Made by a program: the position numbers and the translations under genes
The notes under the pieces: generated by a model
The model's database searches: none
Told to the model about the DNA's origin: nothing
The model's input: the letters and a program-made list of their open reading frames with translations, nothing else
From: Coprobacter secundus
GTDB taxonomy: Bacteria > Bacteroidota > Bacteroidia > Bacteroidales > Coprobacteraceae
Assembly (NCBI GenBank): GCA_000803105.1
Contig: JTDA01000010.1
Coordinates: forward strand, 62,001-126,000
DNA: 64,000 nucleotides
Direction: 5' to 3'
Part shown: positions 18,035 to 27,539 of the stretch, in pieces
How the letters are laid out: the number at the start of each line of letters is the position of its first letter
Position numbering within the stretch: position 1 is the first letter of the stretch

Positions 18035-21000
18035 TTAGAAATTGATATTCAACCCGAAATTAAACATCCTGTACACAAACGAATCGATGCTCTTGGACTC
18101 AGGATCAAATCCTTTGAACTTAAGGTCGGTCATCGACAGGAGGTTTTGCCCTGTGATATATATTCGGAACTGGTTCATTTTCATCTTCTTAACGATTTTA
18201 TCAGGTAAAGAGTACCCTAAAGTGACGTTCTTGAGCCGCAGATAATTTGCTTTGGAGACAAAAAATTCATTGGCCAGCAAGCTCGATGAAGTTGTCGATG
18301 TCAATGCCGGATATTCTATTTTTTCCCCGGCGGCATAGCGTTCGGGAGTCCAGGCATTCCGGTGTATGTCCAGATATACACCTTGTGCCTGATTTTCGAA
18401 TACACCAAGCCCGTCATAAAAGGCATTGCGCCCGGTCTCTCCCTGCAACTGGATATAGAGGTCGAAGTTTTTATATTTCATCTGTACGGAAGCCCCTGCC
18501 ATAAAGCTGGGCATGGTTTTTACCCCATCGAGAGGGGCTTTGTCTCGCTCGTCGATAAGACCGTCACTGTTCAGGTCGCGATAGATAAAGTCACCGACAC
18601 GGGGTGTGACGTCCTGATAAACGAGTTTACGGTCTGCAATTTCCTGCCGGCTGTTGAAAAAGCCGTTACCGTTGGAATAATCGATTAGATAACCGAATTT
18701 CTGCCCGATGCTGTATCCGGTCTTGCGGAAGGGGTAATAATACCCGATACTGGAATAATTGAGGTCGTTTGCATCGATTATCTCGTTCTTGTTCCAAGCG
18801 AAGTCTCCGGTCACCCCGATTTCAAACCCGGAATTCCATTTTTTGCTATATCCGACTTCGATATCCACTCCCTGATTCTGTACTTTGCCGACATTCGTAT
18901 AGGGCAGTTTGTCTCCGGTGAAACCACTCAGGGCAGGGGTCAAGTCGCTCTGGCACAACACTCCTCTCTGTTGGGTACGCCAATAGTCTACCGACAGGCT
19001 CAACGAGTTGAAGAGAGTCATATCTACGCCATAGTTTTGCTGGTACGACTTTTCCCATTTGATATCCGGATTGCCCAAGGCTCCTTCTGAGACGAGAAAA
19101 TTGGTAAATATAGAGCCTATGAGCCCGCTACCGCCCATATCTCTGATGTCATCGGCATACAGGTAACGGCTCGAAAAATTCCACAAGTTGTCGTACTGAA
19201 GAGCCCCGAATGACAACCTGAATTTCAAGAAATCCAGTACGTTCTGGTTTTTCATAAATTTCTCATTCGATACCACCCAGGCACCGGAAACTGTCGGAGA
19301 GAAATGAAACTGATTGCCTTTCCTCATCTGTTCGGAACCGGCATGTGTAAAGTCGAATTGCAGGAAATAGCGGCCATCGTAACCGTATTTTGCATGTCCA
19401 CCCAATTGTATCCGGCGGAAAGGCAGCAGCCATCCGGCACTGGTACTGTTACCGAGACGGTCTTCGGCCAGATAATTCAAAAAGGCATCGACCGAGTGGA
19501 CTCCGAAAGTGCGGTTATATTCGAGCATTCCTTGAAAATTCATAAAATATACAGTCGAAGCGCTCTTGGACCAACTCAAGGCTTTCTCCACGTTGGTACC
19601 GAAGAGTACGAGTTCCCCTTCTTCATTCCTTACGTAACGGGCATAGTCGTACTCCCCTTTCCGGATACCGGTATAATATGAGTGGTACCCGACAATGCCT
19701 TTAAGCGAAAGTCCTTTGGTGAGGGCACTCAAATCCAGATTCAACCCGAAATCGGCATTCACATCCGTGGCTGTCTCCTGATTTACTCCTTTATAATTGA
19801 TAGAACCATATATAGGATCGGAGAAATTCTCGGTGGTTACGATTTTACCATCGACCAAAGGCCCTTCTATCGTATTGGGGGTCGTATAAATTTTATTGAT
19901 AATATCTCCTCCCCGGGTTTCATTGTTACGGTATATCCTCATATTTGTATTGAGGAATGCTGTCATAAAGCTGAACAAGTCGATATCGATATTCGATACC
20001 AGTGTAAAACGGTTCTCGAAGTTGGCGGGATTATACTTTTCTTTCCAGTCCACTTTATACATTCCTTCCGTACGGGCATAACCGCCGTTGACATAATAAC
20101 GTACTCTCTCGTTCCCTCCGCTGAGTTCTATATTGTACCGTTGCGAGGTACGCATGTCTTTCAGGAAGATTTTGCGCCAGTCGTTGTCGATACCGGTACC
20201 ATCGGCAAAAGCAGTGATGTCGTCCGGGCTGTAAACGGGTTGCAACCCGTCATTGGCCAGTGCCTGATTACGTAAAACGGCGTATTGGTAAGAGTCGAGC
20301 ATATCGGCCTTTACAGTAGGCATCTCAAGAGCAAAATTCAGATTCACATTGACTTGAGTTTTCCCGGGACGGCCTTTCTTGGTCGTAACCAATATCACTC
20401 CCTGTGCTCCGAGGGGGCCATAGAGTGCCTTTGCTGCGGCATCTTTCAGTATAGAGACCGACTCTATGCTTCTCGGGTCGAGCGAATTCAAATCGAGGGT
20501 TGGCGCCGGCACTCCGTCGAGTACTATCAATATCGCTTCGCCGTTCATCGAACTGAGTCCCCTGATATGTCCGTCATGATATCCCGCGAGCTTTCCTTGA
20601 AGGGTTTCGGTAAGGCCTTTGGACTGCCACAGTTCTATCTCTCGGCTCTTCACCGTACTCATAGACCCGGTGTAGGAAAAACGCGGTTCGGTACGGTCTA
20701 AGGCAATGTCGAGCATTTCATCGCTGCATGAGGCATCGGGGAGCATTTTCACTTCCATATCCGAATTCTCGGTTATCGGCAATATCTCGTTTTTATAACC
20801 GATACAGCTAAAAGAGAGTTTGCCGTCGGCTTTATCGGTATTTATATAGAATCTGCCTTCAGAATCGGTTATGACGTATTGCCATGAATCCAATATTTTG
20901 ACGGATACTCCGGGAACGGGGTTTCCTGCCTCGTCGCGAACGACTCCGGCCAGATGTTTTGTTTGAGAAGCAGCCTCGCCAACTCCTGCCAGAGAGCAAG

Positions 21001-21040
21001 CCGCCACAACAATCATTACTATTTTTCTTATTTTTTTCAT
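18035..21040 (-). CDS. susC: SusC/RagA-family TonB-linked outer-membrane importer (pair 2)
   Basis: About 1001 residues from the ATG at 21040 (MKKIRKIVMIVVAACSLAGV, a signal peptide). An N-terminal carboxypeptidase-regulatory-like domain (LAGVVRDEAGNPVPGVSVKI) is followed by the TonB plug (LQGKLAGYHDGHIRGLSSMN, SVSILKDAAAKALYGPLGAQ, GVILVTTKKG) and a long beta-barrel ending in FNFGLNINF. It imports oligosaccharides into the periplasm using TonB energy. The plug motif AAKALYGPLGAQG departs from the common AA.A.YG..GANG wording but is still recognisable. It lies 20 bases after the first susD, so all four Sus genes look co-transcribed. Confidence 0.95.
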   Translation of the reverse strand: MKKIRKIVMIVVAACSLAGVGEAASQTKHLAGVVRDEAGNPVPGVSVKILDSWQYVITDSEGRFYINTDKADGKLSFSCIGYKNEILPITENSDMEVKMLPDASCSDEMLDIALDRTEPRFSYTGSMSTVKSREIELWQSKGLTETLQGKLAGYHDGHIRGLSSMNGEAILIVLDGVPAPTLDLNSLDPRSIESVSILKDAAAKALYGPLGAQGVILVTTKKGRPGKTQVNVNLNFALEMPTVKADMLDSYQYAVLRNQALANDGLQPVYSPDDITAFADGTGIDNDWRKIFLKDMRTSQRYNIELSGGNERVRYYVNGGYARTEGMYKVDWKEKYNPANFENRFTLVSNIDIDLFSFMTAFLNTNMRIYRNNETRGGDIINKIYTTPNTIEGPLVDGKIVTTENFSDPIYGSINYKGVNQETATDVNADFGLNLDLSALTKGLSLKGIVGYHSYYTGIRKGEYDYARYVRNEEGELVLFGTNVEKALSWSKSASTVYFMNFQGMLEYNRTFGVHSVDAFLNYLAEDRLGNSTSAGWLLPFRRIQLGGHAKYGYDGRYFLQFDFTHAGSEQMRKGNQFHFSPTVSGAWVVSNEKFMKNQNVLDFLKFRLSFGALQYDNLWNFSSRYLYADDIRDMGGSGLIGSIFTNFLVSEGALGNPDIKWEKSYQQNYGVDMTLFNSLSLSVDYWRTQQRGVLCQSDLTPALSGFTGDKLPYTNVGKVQNQGVDIEVGYSKKWNSGFEIGVTGDFAWNKNEIIDANDLNYSSIGYYYPFRKTGYSIGQKFGYLIDYSNGNGFFNSRQEIADRKLVYQDVTPRVGDFIYRDLNSDGLIDERDKAPLDGVKTMPSFMAGASVQMKYKNFDLYIQLQGETGRNAFYDGLGVFENQAQGVYLDIHRNAWTPERYAAGEKIEYPALTSTTSSSLLANEFFVSKANYLRLKNVTLGYSLPDKIVKKMKMNQFRIYITGQNLLSMTDLKFKGFDPESKSIDSFVYRMFNFGLNINF

Positions 21041-21060
21041 GATTATATTTTTAAGACTTG

Positions 21061-22869
21061 TTACCAACCATAATTCTGCCAGCGGTCTCCGGTCTGGTCT
21101 TCCAATGATGACACATCATCAATCGGTATCGGCAAGAAATGCCATTTGGCTTTATAGGAAAGCTTGCTGGGCGACGAACCGTCAGAACCGACGATAAAAC
21201 GTTCGTATGTCAGTTTGAGCCCTGAACGTTTGGCTCTCATACCGGTACAGAATTTTTCGTTTTCCATATCATCTTCGTTCTTCGTCCATCTTCTCGTATC
21301 GAAAAACCGGTGTTCTTCGAAAGCGAATTCAACTTGACGTTCGTGCCTCAACAACAGGCGGGCTTCCTCCTGGGTAGTCGCGGTGACGTCTACCGAGGGG
21401 TCGAATCCTGCCCGATGCCGTATATCGTTGATGAGTGCCAACCCTTCGTCTATATGTCCGGCTTCAATGGCAGCTTCGGCCAGATTGAGATATACCTCGC
21501 CCATACGATAAAATTTCCATTTACCATCAGCTCCCGGCATCCCAGAAAAAGCTTGCCAATTACGATATTTGTTCAGATAGTAACCGGTACGGGTGTATCG
21601 GCGGTCATTGTCTCGAAGCTCACAATTGCCTCCGTTATAAGTCTGCACGACAGATTTCGTATTACCTACGTATATATAGGCACCGTTATAGATTACTGTA
21701 GCATAAAAACGCGGATCCCTGCCTTCGTAAGGACGTGCGGGATTGTACCCTGAACCTTCGGTATAGTTAGGCTGCAAATGTGTCTCGTCGAGGTAGGGTT
21801 TCTCCAGGTCCAGAACAGGTTTTCCTGTCTCCAGCATATCATAAGCATCGACCAACTCTTGAGAAGGCACGCATCCCGCCCGGTAATTGCTCTGTATAGG
21901 TAATCCCCATACCCACCACATCGGATGGTTATCTTTCAAACTTCCCCAAATTGTTTCTTTATCTACAGGATTAGCTCCATTACCACCACCATTTTGAACA
22001 AAATACTCTCCATAGGAACAAGAATATTCTTCCGGATATAAATGCTGGGTATATAACTCATAACCATTTTCTTTCAATTTTTGAAAACATATTTTATTCT
22101 TTTCATATGCCCAGTCCCAAAGATTCTCACCATTATTATATAATGGACTTGCAGCATATAAAGCAGCTTGTGAACATATAGCAGCTGCAATTCCACGAGA
22201 TAACCGACGAAATTCCTCGCTATTCGTAATTCTCCATGGAAGCTCTTCACACTTCATAGCCTCTTCACAATCTTCTACGACAAACTTTAAACATTCTACC
22301 GCCGTATTCTTTTTCAGAGTTGAATAATCAGCATCATCAGGAAATGGCTCTTTAATTATCGGAAGAGCACCATACCACTTTACCAATTGCAAATAATAAA
22401 AAGCACGTAATACTCGAGCCTCTGCTCCCCATCGAGAACGATTATTTTCACTATCTACTGACGCTGTAGGCAGATTTTTAAGAAAGACATTTAAAATTCG
22501 TATTGACTTCCAATATTTATTCCAATATCCATAATCGAACTGATCATTATACATTGTTTCAAATATATTTTCCCGAGCACTCCCCTGTCCTTTATAAGCA
22601 TTAATAGCACCTGTACCTTCCACATCATCACACGACCAAGACTCATCACTCAACGCTGAAGGCAAATTGTCAAACCAGTAATACCATGACATTTTAAACG
22701 GTATGGCATCAAATGCCGTAGAAAAATAGGCAGGAACATAATCTGGATTAGAAAACACCTCCTCCATGGTTAAACGTCCATCAGGAGTGACATCCATCAC
22801 ATCACTACAAGAACCGAGCGGCAGCAACAAAGCAACTGTAACGCAGATATATAATAGTTTCTTTCTCAT
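21061..22869 (-). CDS. susD: SusD/RagB-family surface glycan-binding lipoprotein (pair 1)
   Basis: About 602 residues from the ATG at 22869, which opens a lipoprotein signal ending LLLPLGSC. SusD signatures are GAEARVLRAFYYLQLVKWYG, ALYAASPLYNNG, MGEVYLNLAEAAIEAGH and RHERQVEFAFEEHRFFDTRRW. It pairs with the SusC encoded 11 bases upstream. The gene is a compositional mosaic. A sampled 60-base block in its N-terminal half (22081-22140) counts to 28% GC by hand, while one in the C-terminal half (21421-21480) is 50%. That suggests exchange of the ligand-binding part by recombination. Confidence 0.95.
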   Translation of the reverse strand: MRKKLLYICVTVALLLPLGSCSDVMDVTPDGRLTMEEVFSNPDYVPAYFSTAFDAIPFKMSWYYWFDNLPSALSDESWSCDDVEGTGAINAYKGQGSARENIFETMYNDQFDYGYWNKYWKSIRILNVFLKNLPTASVDSENNRSRWGAEARVLRAFYYLQLVKWYGALPIIKEPFPDDADYSTLKKNTAVECLKFVVEDCEEAMKCEELPWRITNSEEFRRLSRGIAAAICSQAALYAASPLYNNGENLWDWAYEKNKICFQKLKENGYELYTQHLYPEEYSCSYGEYFVQNGGGNGANPVDKETIWGSLKDNHPMWWVWGLPIQSNYRAGCVPSQELVDAYDMLETGKPVLDLEKPYLDETHLQPNYTEGSGYNPARPYEGRDPRFYATVIYNGAYIYVGNTKSVVQTYNGGNCELRDNDRRYTRTGYYLNKYRNWQAFSGMPGADGKWKFYRMGEVYLNLAEAAIEAGHIDEGLALINDIRHRAGFDPSVDVTATTQEEARLLLRHERQVEFAFEEHRFFDTRRWTKNEDDMENEKFCTGMRAKRSGLKLTYERFIVGSDGSSPSKLSYKAKWHFLPIPIDDVSSLEDQTGDRWQNYGW

Positions 22870-22880
22870 ATCTAAGAATG

Positions 22881-25800
22881 TTAAAAATGAATATTGATTC
22901 CACAATTGAATGTCCGCATCAAGGGATAGTCTACCACAGAAGCCTGTTCCGGGTCGAAAGCTTTTGTGGGCAGTGCCGTCCAGGTACAGAGGTTGTCTCC
23001 GGAGATATAGATGCGTACATGGCTCATTTTCGCTTTCCGGGTAAGTCGTGCAGGGAATGTATATCCTATCTCTGCATTCTTGAGACGCATATAGGCGGCA
23101 TCCATTATATAGTATTCGTTCTGTATATGGCTTGTAGAACCGGAATTTGCCAAACGCGGATGGGTAATCTTTTCGCCATTGGCATAACGCTCTTCATTCC
23201 AGCGATTGTCGCAAATATCCAGATAGTATTTGGAACCTTCTTCCTCGAATATGCCCCGTCCCGAATAGTATTTGGAGTATTGCCCTACTCCCTGGAACAT
23301 GACAGAGAAATCGAATCCTTTGTAGGAAGCGCCTACATGGAATCCGTAGCTTATGCGAGGCACTAAAGAGGAGTATTTGACAGGAGCCATATCTTTCTCA
23401 TTGATAATATTGTCTCCATTCAGGTCTTTATAGATAAAATCACCCGGTTGAGGACTACCACCTCCGGTCTCATAGGTGAGCCCGCTATTGATGACATCTT
23501 CTTTGCTATTGAAAAATCCGGAGCCGTCTTTCCCATGTGCGGGGTCTACGGTACGGTCGATGACGTATCCCCAATTCTGTCCTAAGGAGAATCCTGTCTC
23601 ACGGTATCTGTAAGCATAGTCGGCAGACAATATGGCTTCATCGGCCGATATGACCTTGTTTCTCGCATAAGAGAAATTTCCGCCCAAATTGACGTTCAAG
23701 TCCCGGGTGATATTTTTATTATAATCCAAGGTAATTTCGTATCCTTTGTTTTTTATCTCACCCATGTTTACTCTCGGTAATTGCGACGATGTAAGTCCTG
23801 AGATAGCCGGAACTGTATTTCTCTCGATAAGAATATCGCTACGGTCTTCGATAAAGTAATCGAACGTGAGGTCCAAGTCATCGAAAAGCGACAAATCGAT
23901 TGCATAATTTTGCTTCCAAGCTACTTCCCAATGGATGTTCTTGTTTCCTAACATACGTTCGGTAATTTTTCCTCCGTTTCCAAGAGAACGAATATGGTGT
24001 ATATCAATATGATAATCGATATTGTCCAGATACAGGAAACGGGTACTACCCAAGCCGTCATTCCCTACTTTACCGACGGATGCCCTCAACTTCAAATTGG
24101 AGATGATTCCGTTGTCGCGCAAGTTATTCATAAAGGACTCGTTCGATATGACCCAACCTAAAGAGAAGGCGGGGAAAAACCCGAACCGGTTGGAAGGAGC
24201 AAACTGCTCGGTACCGTTGTAGCCTATATTCACTTCCGCCAAATAACGGCTATCGAAGGCATATGTACCACGTGCCGACAGCCCCACCATATTGTAGGGA
24301 ATGTCTCCGCTGGCCACCTCGCGCAAGTCTCTCTGAAAAAGCACCATACCGGTTACATAATGCTTGCTGTTAAATGTACGGTTGTAGTTCAGTTGCATCT
24401 GCATATTGAGGAAGTAATTGCTTGTCGTAGAACGGTGCAGGCTCAAGGGGTCGTCCTCTTCATTATCTCCGTCGAAGGTATAAATGGGCTCATCCAATCC
24501 GGCGGGTTTTCGTTCATACTTATATGTTACGAAACCTTTCAATGCGGTAGTTACGTTATTGCTCCTCGACTCGAACGATGCCAATCCTTTAAGGCTCAAA
24601 CCTTTTGTTATAAATCCGAGGTCTACATTTAAAGATGCTATGGCGTTCACTCCGGAACGTGTCTGCAAATTGTATCCGCTACGATTCATATTTCCGTACC
24701 CTGATTGCAGGGTTTGTACCGGGTCGTGCACCACCTGCCCGGGCCTGACATCGTGTACAAGGACATTGCCCTCCGAATCGGTTCCGTTCTCACGTACTTT
24801 GAATCCGGCTTCGGTAAGCGGACCGGGTGATGTAGGACGGGCTGTTATCGCATCGCCCCAGACTGCCGATTCCACTCCGTTTGTCCCGTTTACTTTCTCT
24901 ATAAAGCTCGACAGGTCAAATGAGCCTTTTATCCATTTACTGAAAGAATAGTCGATATTGGAACGGAAATTGTACCGGTTCATTTTTGCCTGAGGGTCAT
25001 ATCCCAACTGTGATTTCGGTTCGGTATTGTACATACCTCCTTGATATACATACCCCGCATTTACAAAATATTGCAACCGGTCGGAACCTCCTGAAATATC
25101 GACATTGGCTTTTACCATAGAGGCATAGTCTTTGAAATAAATGCTCTGCCAATCGGTATTGGGATACCAGTAACGGTCGACAGGATTAGAGGGCCCTGAA
25201 CCGTCGCGCCAGGCGTCGAACTTGGCAATGTCTTTTTCGTCAAACTCAGGGGCTGCACCTTCGTTTTTACGTGCTTCATTGAGCAAGCGCACATAATCCC
25301 ACGAATTGCGCCGGGTAGATTTGCGGGCGAATGTCTGCATACTGTACGACAAGGAGGGACGGACGGAAACTTTTCCTTTTTCTCCTCTCCGGGTAGTTAC
25401 AAGGATTACTCCATTTGCTCCCCGCACTCCGAATACGGCTGTAGAACTGGCGTCTTTGAGAACGGTAATCGACTGTACTTCGTTGGCATCTATTTCGCGG
25501 ATGCTTTCTCGGGGAATACCGTCGACCAGAATCAAGGGTTTCTTATCGTTGTACGTAGCTGCCCCGCGTAAAAACATCGTCACTTCGTCCTTGCCCGGGG
25601 CACCGTTGGTCTGTATGGTCGTCAGACCGGGAAGCCGTCCGGCAATGGCTGCCGTGATATTCGGGGCAGAACTTTTCTTGATGTCGTCGGCCCCGATAGA
25701 GGCGACGGAACCTGTCACGGTGACTTTCCGCTGTGTACCGTATGCCACGACAACAGTCTCATCGAGCAATTTTTCCGCAACTTTCATGACCACTTTTACT

Positions 25801-26072
25801 TGCGAGGTTTTCACAGGATATGTTGCTGTTTCATATCCCAAGTAGGTGATTTCCAACACGGGTTTGGGAGTCGTCAGTTTCAGATTGAATACTCCTTCGA
25901 AATTTGTGACAGTAACATTGGCTGTTCCTTTTTCTTTTACGGTAGCTCCAATCAGGGATTCTCCGGATTCATCTACAACAATGCCTTTCACGTTTTTTAT
26001 CTCGGCATATATCATTACCGGAGCAAACAATATAAGTCCCATCAGTAAAAAAAACCGGCATAGATTTTTCAT
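22881..26072 (-). CDS. susC: SusC/RagA-family TonB-linked outer-membrane importer (pair 1)
   Basis: About 1063 residues from the ATG at 26072 (MKNLCRFFLLMGLILFAPVM, a signal peptide). A carboxypeptidase-regulatory-like domain (VKGIVVDESGESLIGATVKE) is followed by the TonB-box/plug region (VVVAYGTQRKVTVTGSVASI, TAAIAGRLPGLTTIQTNGAP, SITVLKDASSTAVFGVRGAN, GVILVTTRRG) and a 22-strand-type barrel ending in FNCGINIHF. It is the first gene of the importer operon, with a promoter and two candidate regulator sites upstream (26130-26195). The order is susC-susD-susC-susD. Confidence 0.96.
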   Translation of the reverse strand: MKNLCRFFLLMGLILFAPVMIYAEIKNVKGIVVDESGESLIGATVKEKGTANVTVTNFEGVFNLKLTTPKPVLEITYLGYETATYPVKTSQVKVVMKVAEKLLDETVVVAYGTQRKVTVTGSVASIGADDIKKSSAPNITAAIAGRLPGLTTIQTNGAPGKDEVTMFLRGAATYNDKKPLILVDGIPRESIREIDANEVQSITVLKDASSTAVFGVRGANGVILVTTRRGEKGKVSVRPSLSYSMQTFARKSTRRNSWDYVRLLNEARKNEGAAPEFDEKDIAKFDAWRDGSGPSNPVDRYWYPNTDWQSIYFKDYASMVKANVDISGGSDRLQYFVNAGYVYQGGMYNTEPKSQLGYDPQAKMNRYNFRSNIDYSFSKWIKGSFDLSSFIEKVNGTNGVESAVWGDAITARPTSPGPLTEAGFKVRENGTDSEGNVLVHDVRPGQVVHDPVQTLQSGYGNMNRSGYNLQTRSGVNAIASLNVDLGFITKGLSLKGLASFESRSNNVTTALKGFVTYKYERKPAGLDEPIYTFDGDNEEDDPLSLHRSTTSNYFLNMQMQLNYNRTFNSKHYVTGMVLFQRDLREVASGDIPYNMVGLSARGTYAFDSRYLAEVNIGYNGTEQFAPSNRFGFFPAFSLGWVISNESFMNNLRDNGIISNLKLRASVGKVGNDGLGSTRFLYLDNIDYHIDIHHIRSLGNGGKITERMLGNKNIHWEVAWKQNYAIDLSLFDDLDLTFDYFIEDRSDILIERNTVPAISGLTSSQLPRVNMGEIKNKGYEITLDYNKNITRDLNVNLGGNFSYARNKVISADEAILSADYAYRYRETGFSLGQNWGYVIDRTVDPAHGKDGSGFFNSKEDVINSGLTYETGGGSPQPGDFIYKDLNGDNIINEKDMAPVKYSSLVPRISYGFHVGASYKGFDFSVMFQGVGQYSKYYSGRGIFEEEGSKYYLDICDNRWNEERYANGEKITHPRLANSGSTSHIQNEYYIMDAAYMRLKNAEIGYTFPARLTRKAKMSHVRIYISGDNLCTWTALPTKAFDPEQASVVDYPLMRTFNCGINIHF

Positions 26073-26129
26073 TGGAATTTGAAATTTGTTAAGACTCATG
26101 TATATTAAATTTAGTTCGGTTTCCACTAT

Positions 26130-26195
26130 ACAAAGTAATGCATCGATTCATATAAGTACTATCGATTTTTGTCTAATTAATTTGCATATTTGTCT
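26130..26195 (-). promoter_or_regulatory. susC1 promoter with two direct-repeat operator sites
   Basis: On the minus strand, TTACTTTGT (plus 26130-26138) matches the -7 consensus TAnnTTTG with one mismatch and lies about 58 bases before the ATG. No -33 TTTG is seen, which fits an activator-dependent promoter. Two exact copies of AGACAAA (plus-strand TTTGTCT at 26168-26174 and 26189-26195) lie upstream, 21 bases apart. The nearer one is separated from the -7 box by 29 bases. The same arrangement occurs upstream of the GH3 gene. I infer binding by the AraC-type domain of the HTCS. Confidence 0.6.
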
Positions 26196-26361
26196 CTTTT
26201 ATGCATGTGAGACTTTTTTGCATTATATACACAACATATTAATAATCAGCATATAATAGTTAGTTTTGTCTTTACGTATACATTTCCGTATTATCGATAC
26301 AGATGCAACAAAATGGTCTTGGCGCACCTGCTCATACCGGAAATTACCGGTTTGCCTACAG

Positions 26362-27522
26362 TCATTTAAATACTTCCTGAACAAACCGGGAAATATAGTG
26401 ACGCCAATTTCTCCAAGAATGACCGCCTTCTGTCTCGAACCAAGTATAAGGATAGTTGTTGAGAGAAAGGAATTTCCTGTAATCGAGGTTTGCACTGTAC
26501 AGGAAATCATCTTTACCGATGGATATCCAATATAATTCGGGAGAGGTATCGAACTGTTTTTTCAATTTGAGTTCCATATTCTCGTAGACTTCACTATGTA
26601 CTTTTTCTCCGGGTGCAACGGCTGCCGAAAACAACCCGATATAATCGAACATGTCGGGGTATCGTGCCGATATAAATTTGGCATGGAACCCTCCCATCGA
26701 CAATCCGCAAATGGCACGATGCGACTTTTTACGGGACGTGCGATAATGCGTATCGACGTACTGCACGATATCGGGGAATGTGCTTTCGAATGTCCCTTCC
26801 ATCGTCTTCGGCAGATAGGGCGTCGGAGGGACAAGCCCGAGTGCAGACTCTCCAGGAGCTGCTTCCTGCGCTACATTGCCATTGGGCATTACTACAATCA
26901 TGGGGTGTGCCTTGCGATCCGCTATGAGGTTGTCCATTATCTGTGCCACACGCCCGAGGGCCAACCATGCCTCTTCGTCCCCTCCCATACCGTGCAACAG
27001 ATAAAGTACCGGATATTTCCGTTTCGAACCGGGGTCATATCCGGCGGGTGTATAGACGGAGAGACGTCTCTTCATCTGCAACGACGGACTGTCGTACCAT
27101 ACCCGCGAGACCGTCCCGTGAGGCACGGCATTGACTTTATAAAGGTCTCCAATGCCTCCACCTATGATAAAGATATTCATCGTCGTGGATACATCCCGGA
27201 CTATATACACGTTAGAGGGGTCTAACATCATCATGCCATCTACTACATAGAAATAGCTGTACAACTCTGAAGGCAAAGGCTCCGGGGTCGTATATTCCCA
27301 GATTCCTTCCGCATTTTTCTTCAAATCGGCACCTCCTGAAGAAAAGCAATCACTACCTACTCTCACCGATGCAATATGGTCCGGGGTCTTCAGCCGAAAA
27401 GTAACCCGGTTATCGTCATGTATTTCGGGAGAGACAATCGTGTGCCTGCTATCCAATGCTTCTTGGGCTGAAGCGGTGATGCCGACTGTCAAAAGCATTG
27501 TCAATAAAAGATTTTTTATCAT
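26362..27522 (-). CDS. CE1-like esterase with N-terminal E-set/CBM48-like domain
   Basis: 386 residues from the ATG at 27522, which starts a signal peptide (LLLTMLLTVGITASAQ). An N-terminal beta-sandwich (residues 25-110: RVTFRLKTPDHIASVRVGS ... YFYVVDG) is followed by an alpha/beta hydrolase of the esterase D / feruloyl esterase type: VLYLLHGMGGDEEAW, the nucleophile elbow CGLSMGGFHA (Ser275) and the catalytic His368 in EGGHSWRNW. Such two-domain enzymes remove acyl groups (acetyl, feruloyl) from polysaccharides in the periplasm. It is the last gene of the enzyme run, 17 bases after the 637-residue protein. The acyl group it removes here is unknown. Confidence 0.85.
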   Translation of the reverse strand: MIKNLLLTMLLTVGITASAQEALDSRHTIVSPEIHDDNRVTFRLKTPDHIASVRVGSDCFSSGGADLKKNAEGIWEYTTPEPLPSELYSYFYVVDGMMMLDPSNVYIVRDVSTTMNIFIIGGGIGDLYKVNAVPHGTVSRVWYDSPSLQMKRRLSVYTPAGYDPGSKRKYPVLYLLHGMGGDEEAWLALGRVAQIMDNLIADRKAHPMIVVMPNGNVAQEAAPGESALGLVPPTPYLPKTMEGTFESTFPDIVQYVDTHYRTSRKKSHRAICGLSMGGFHAKFISARYPDMFDYIGLFSAAVAPGEKVHSEVYENMELKLKKQFDTSPELYWISIGKDDFLYSANLDYRKFLSLNNYPYTWFETEGGHSWRNWRHYISRFVQEVFK

Positions 27523-27539
27523 ACTGTCTTTTCTATAAT

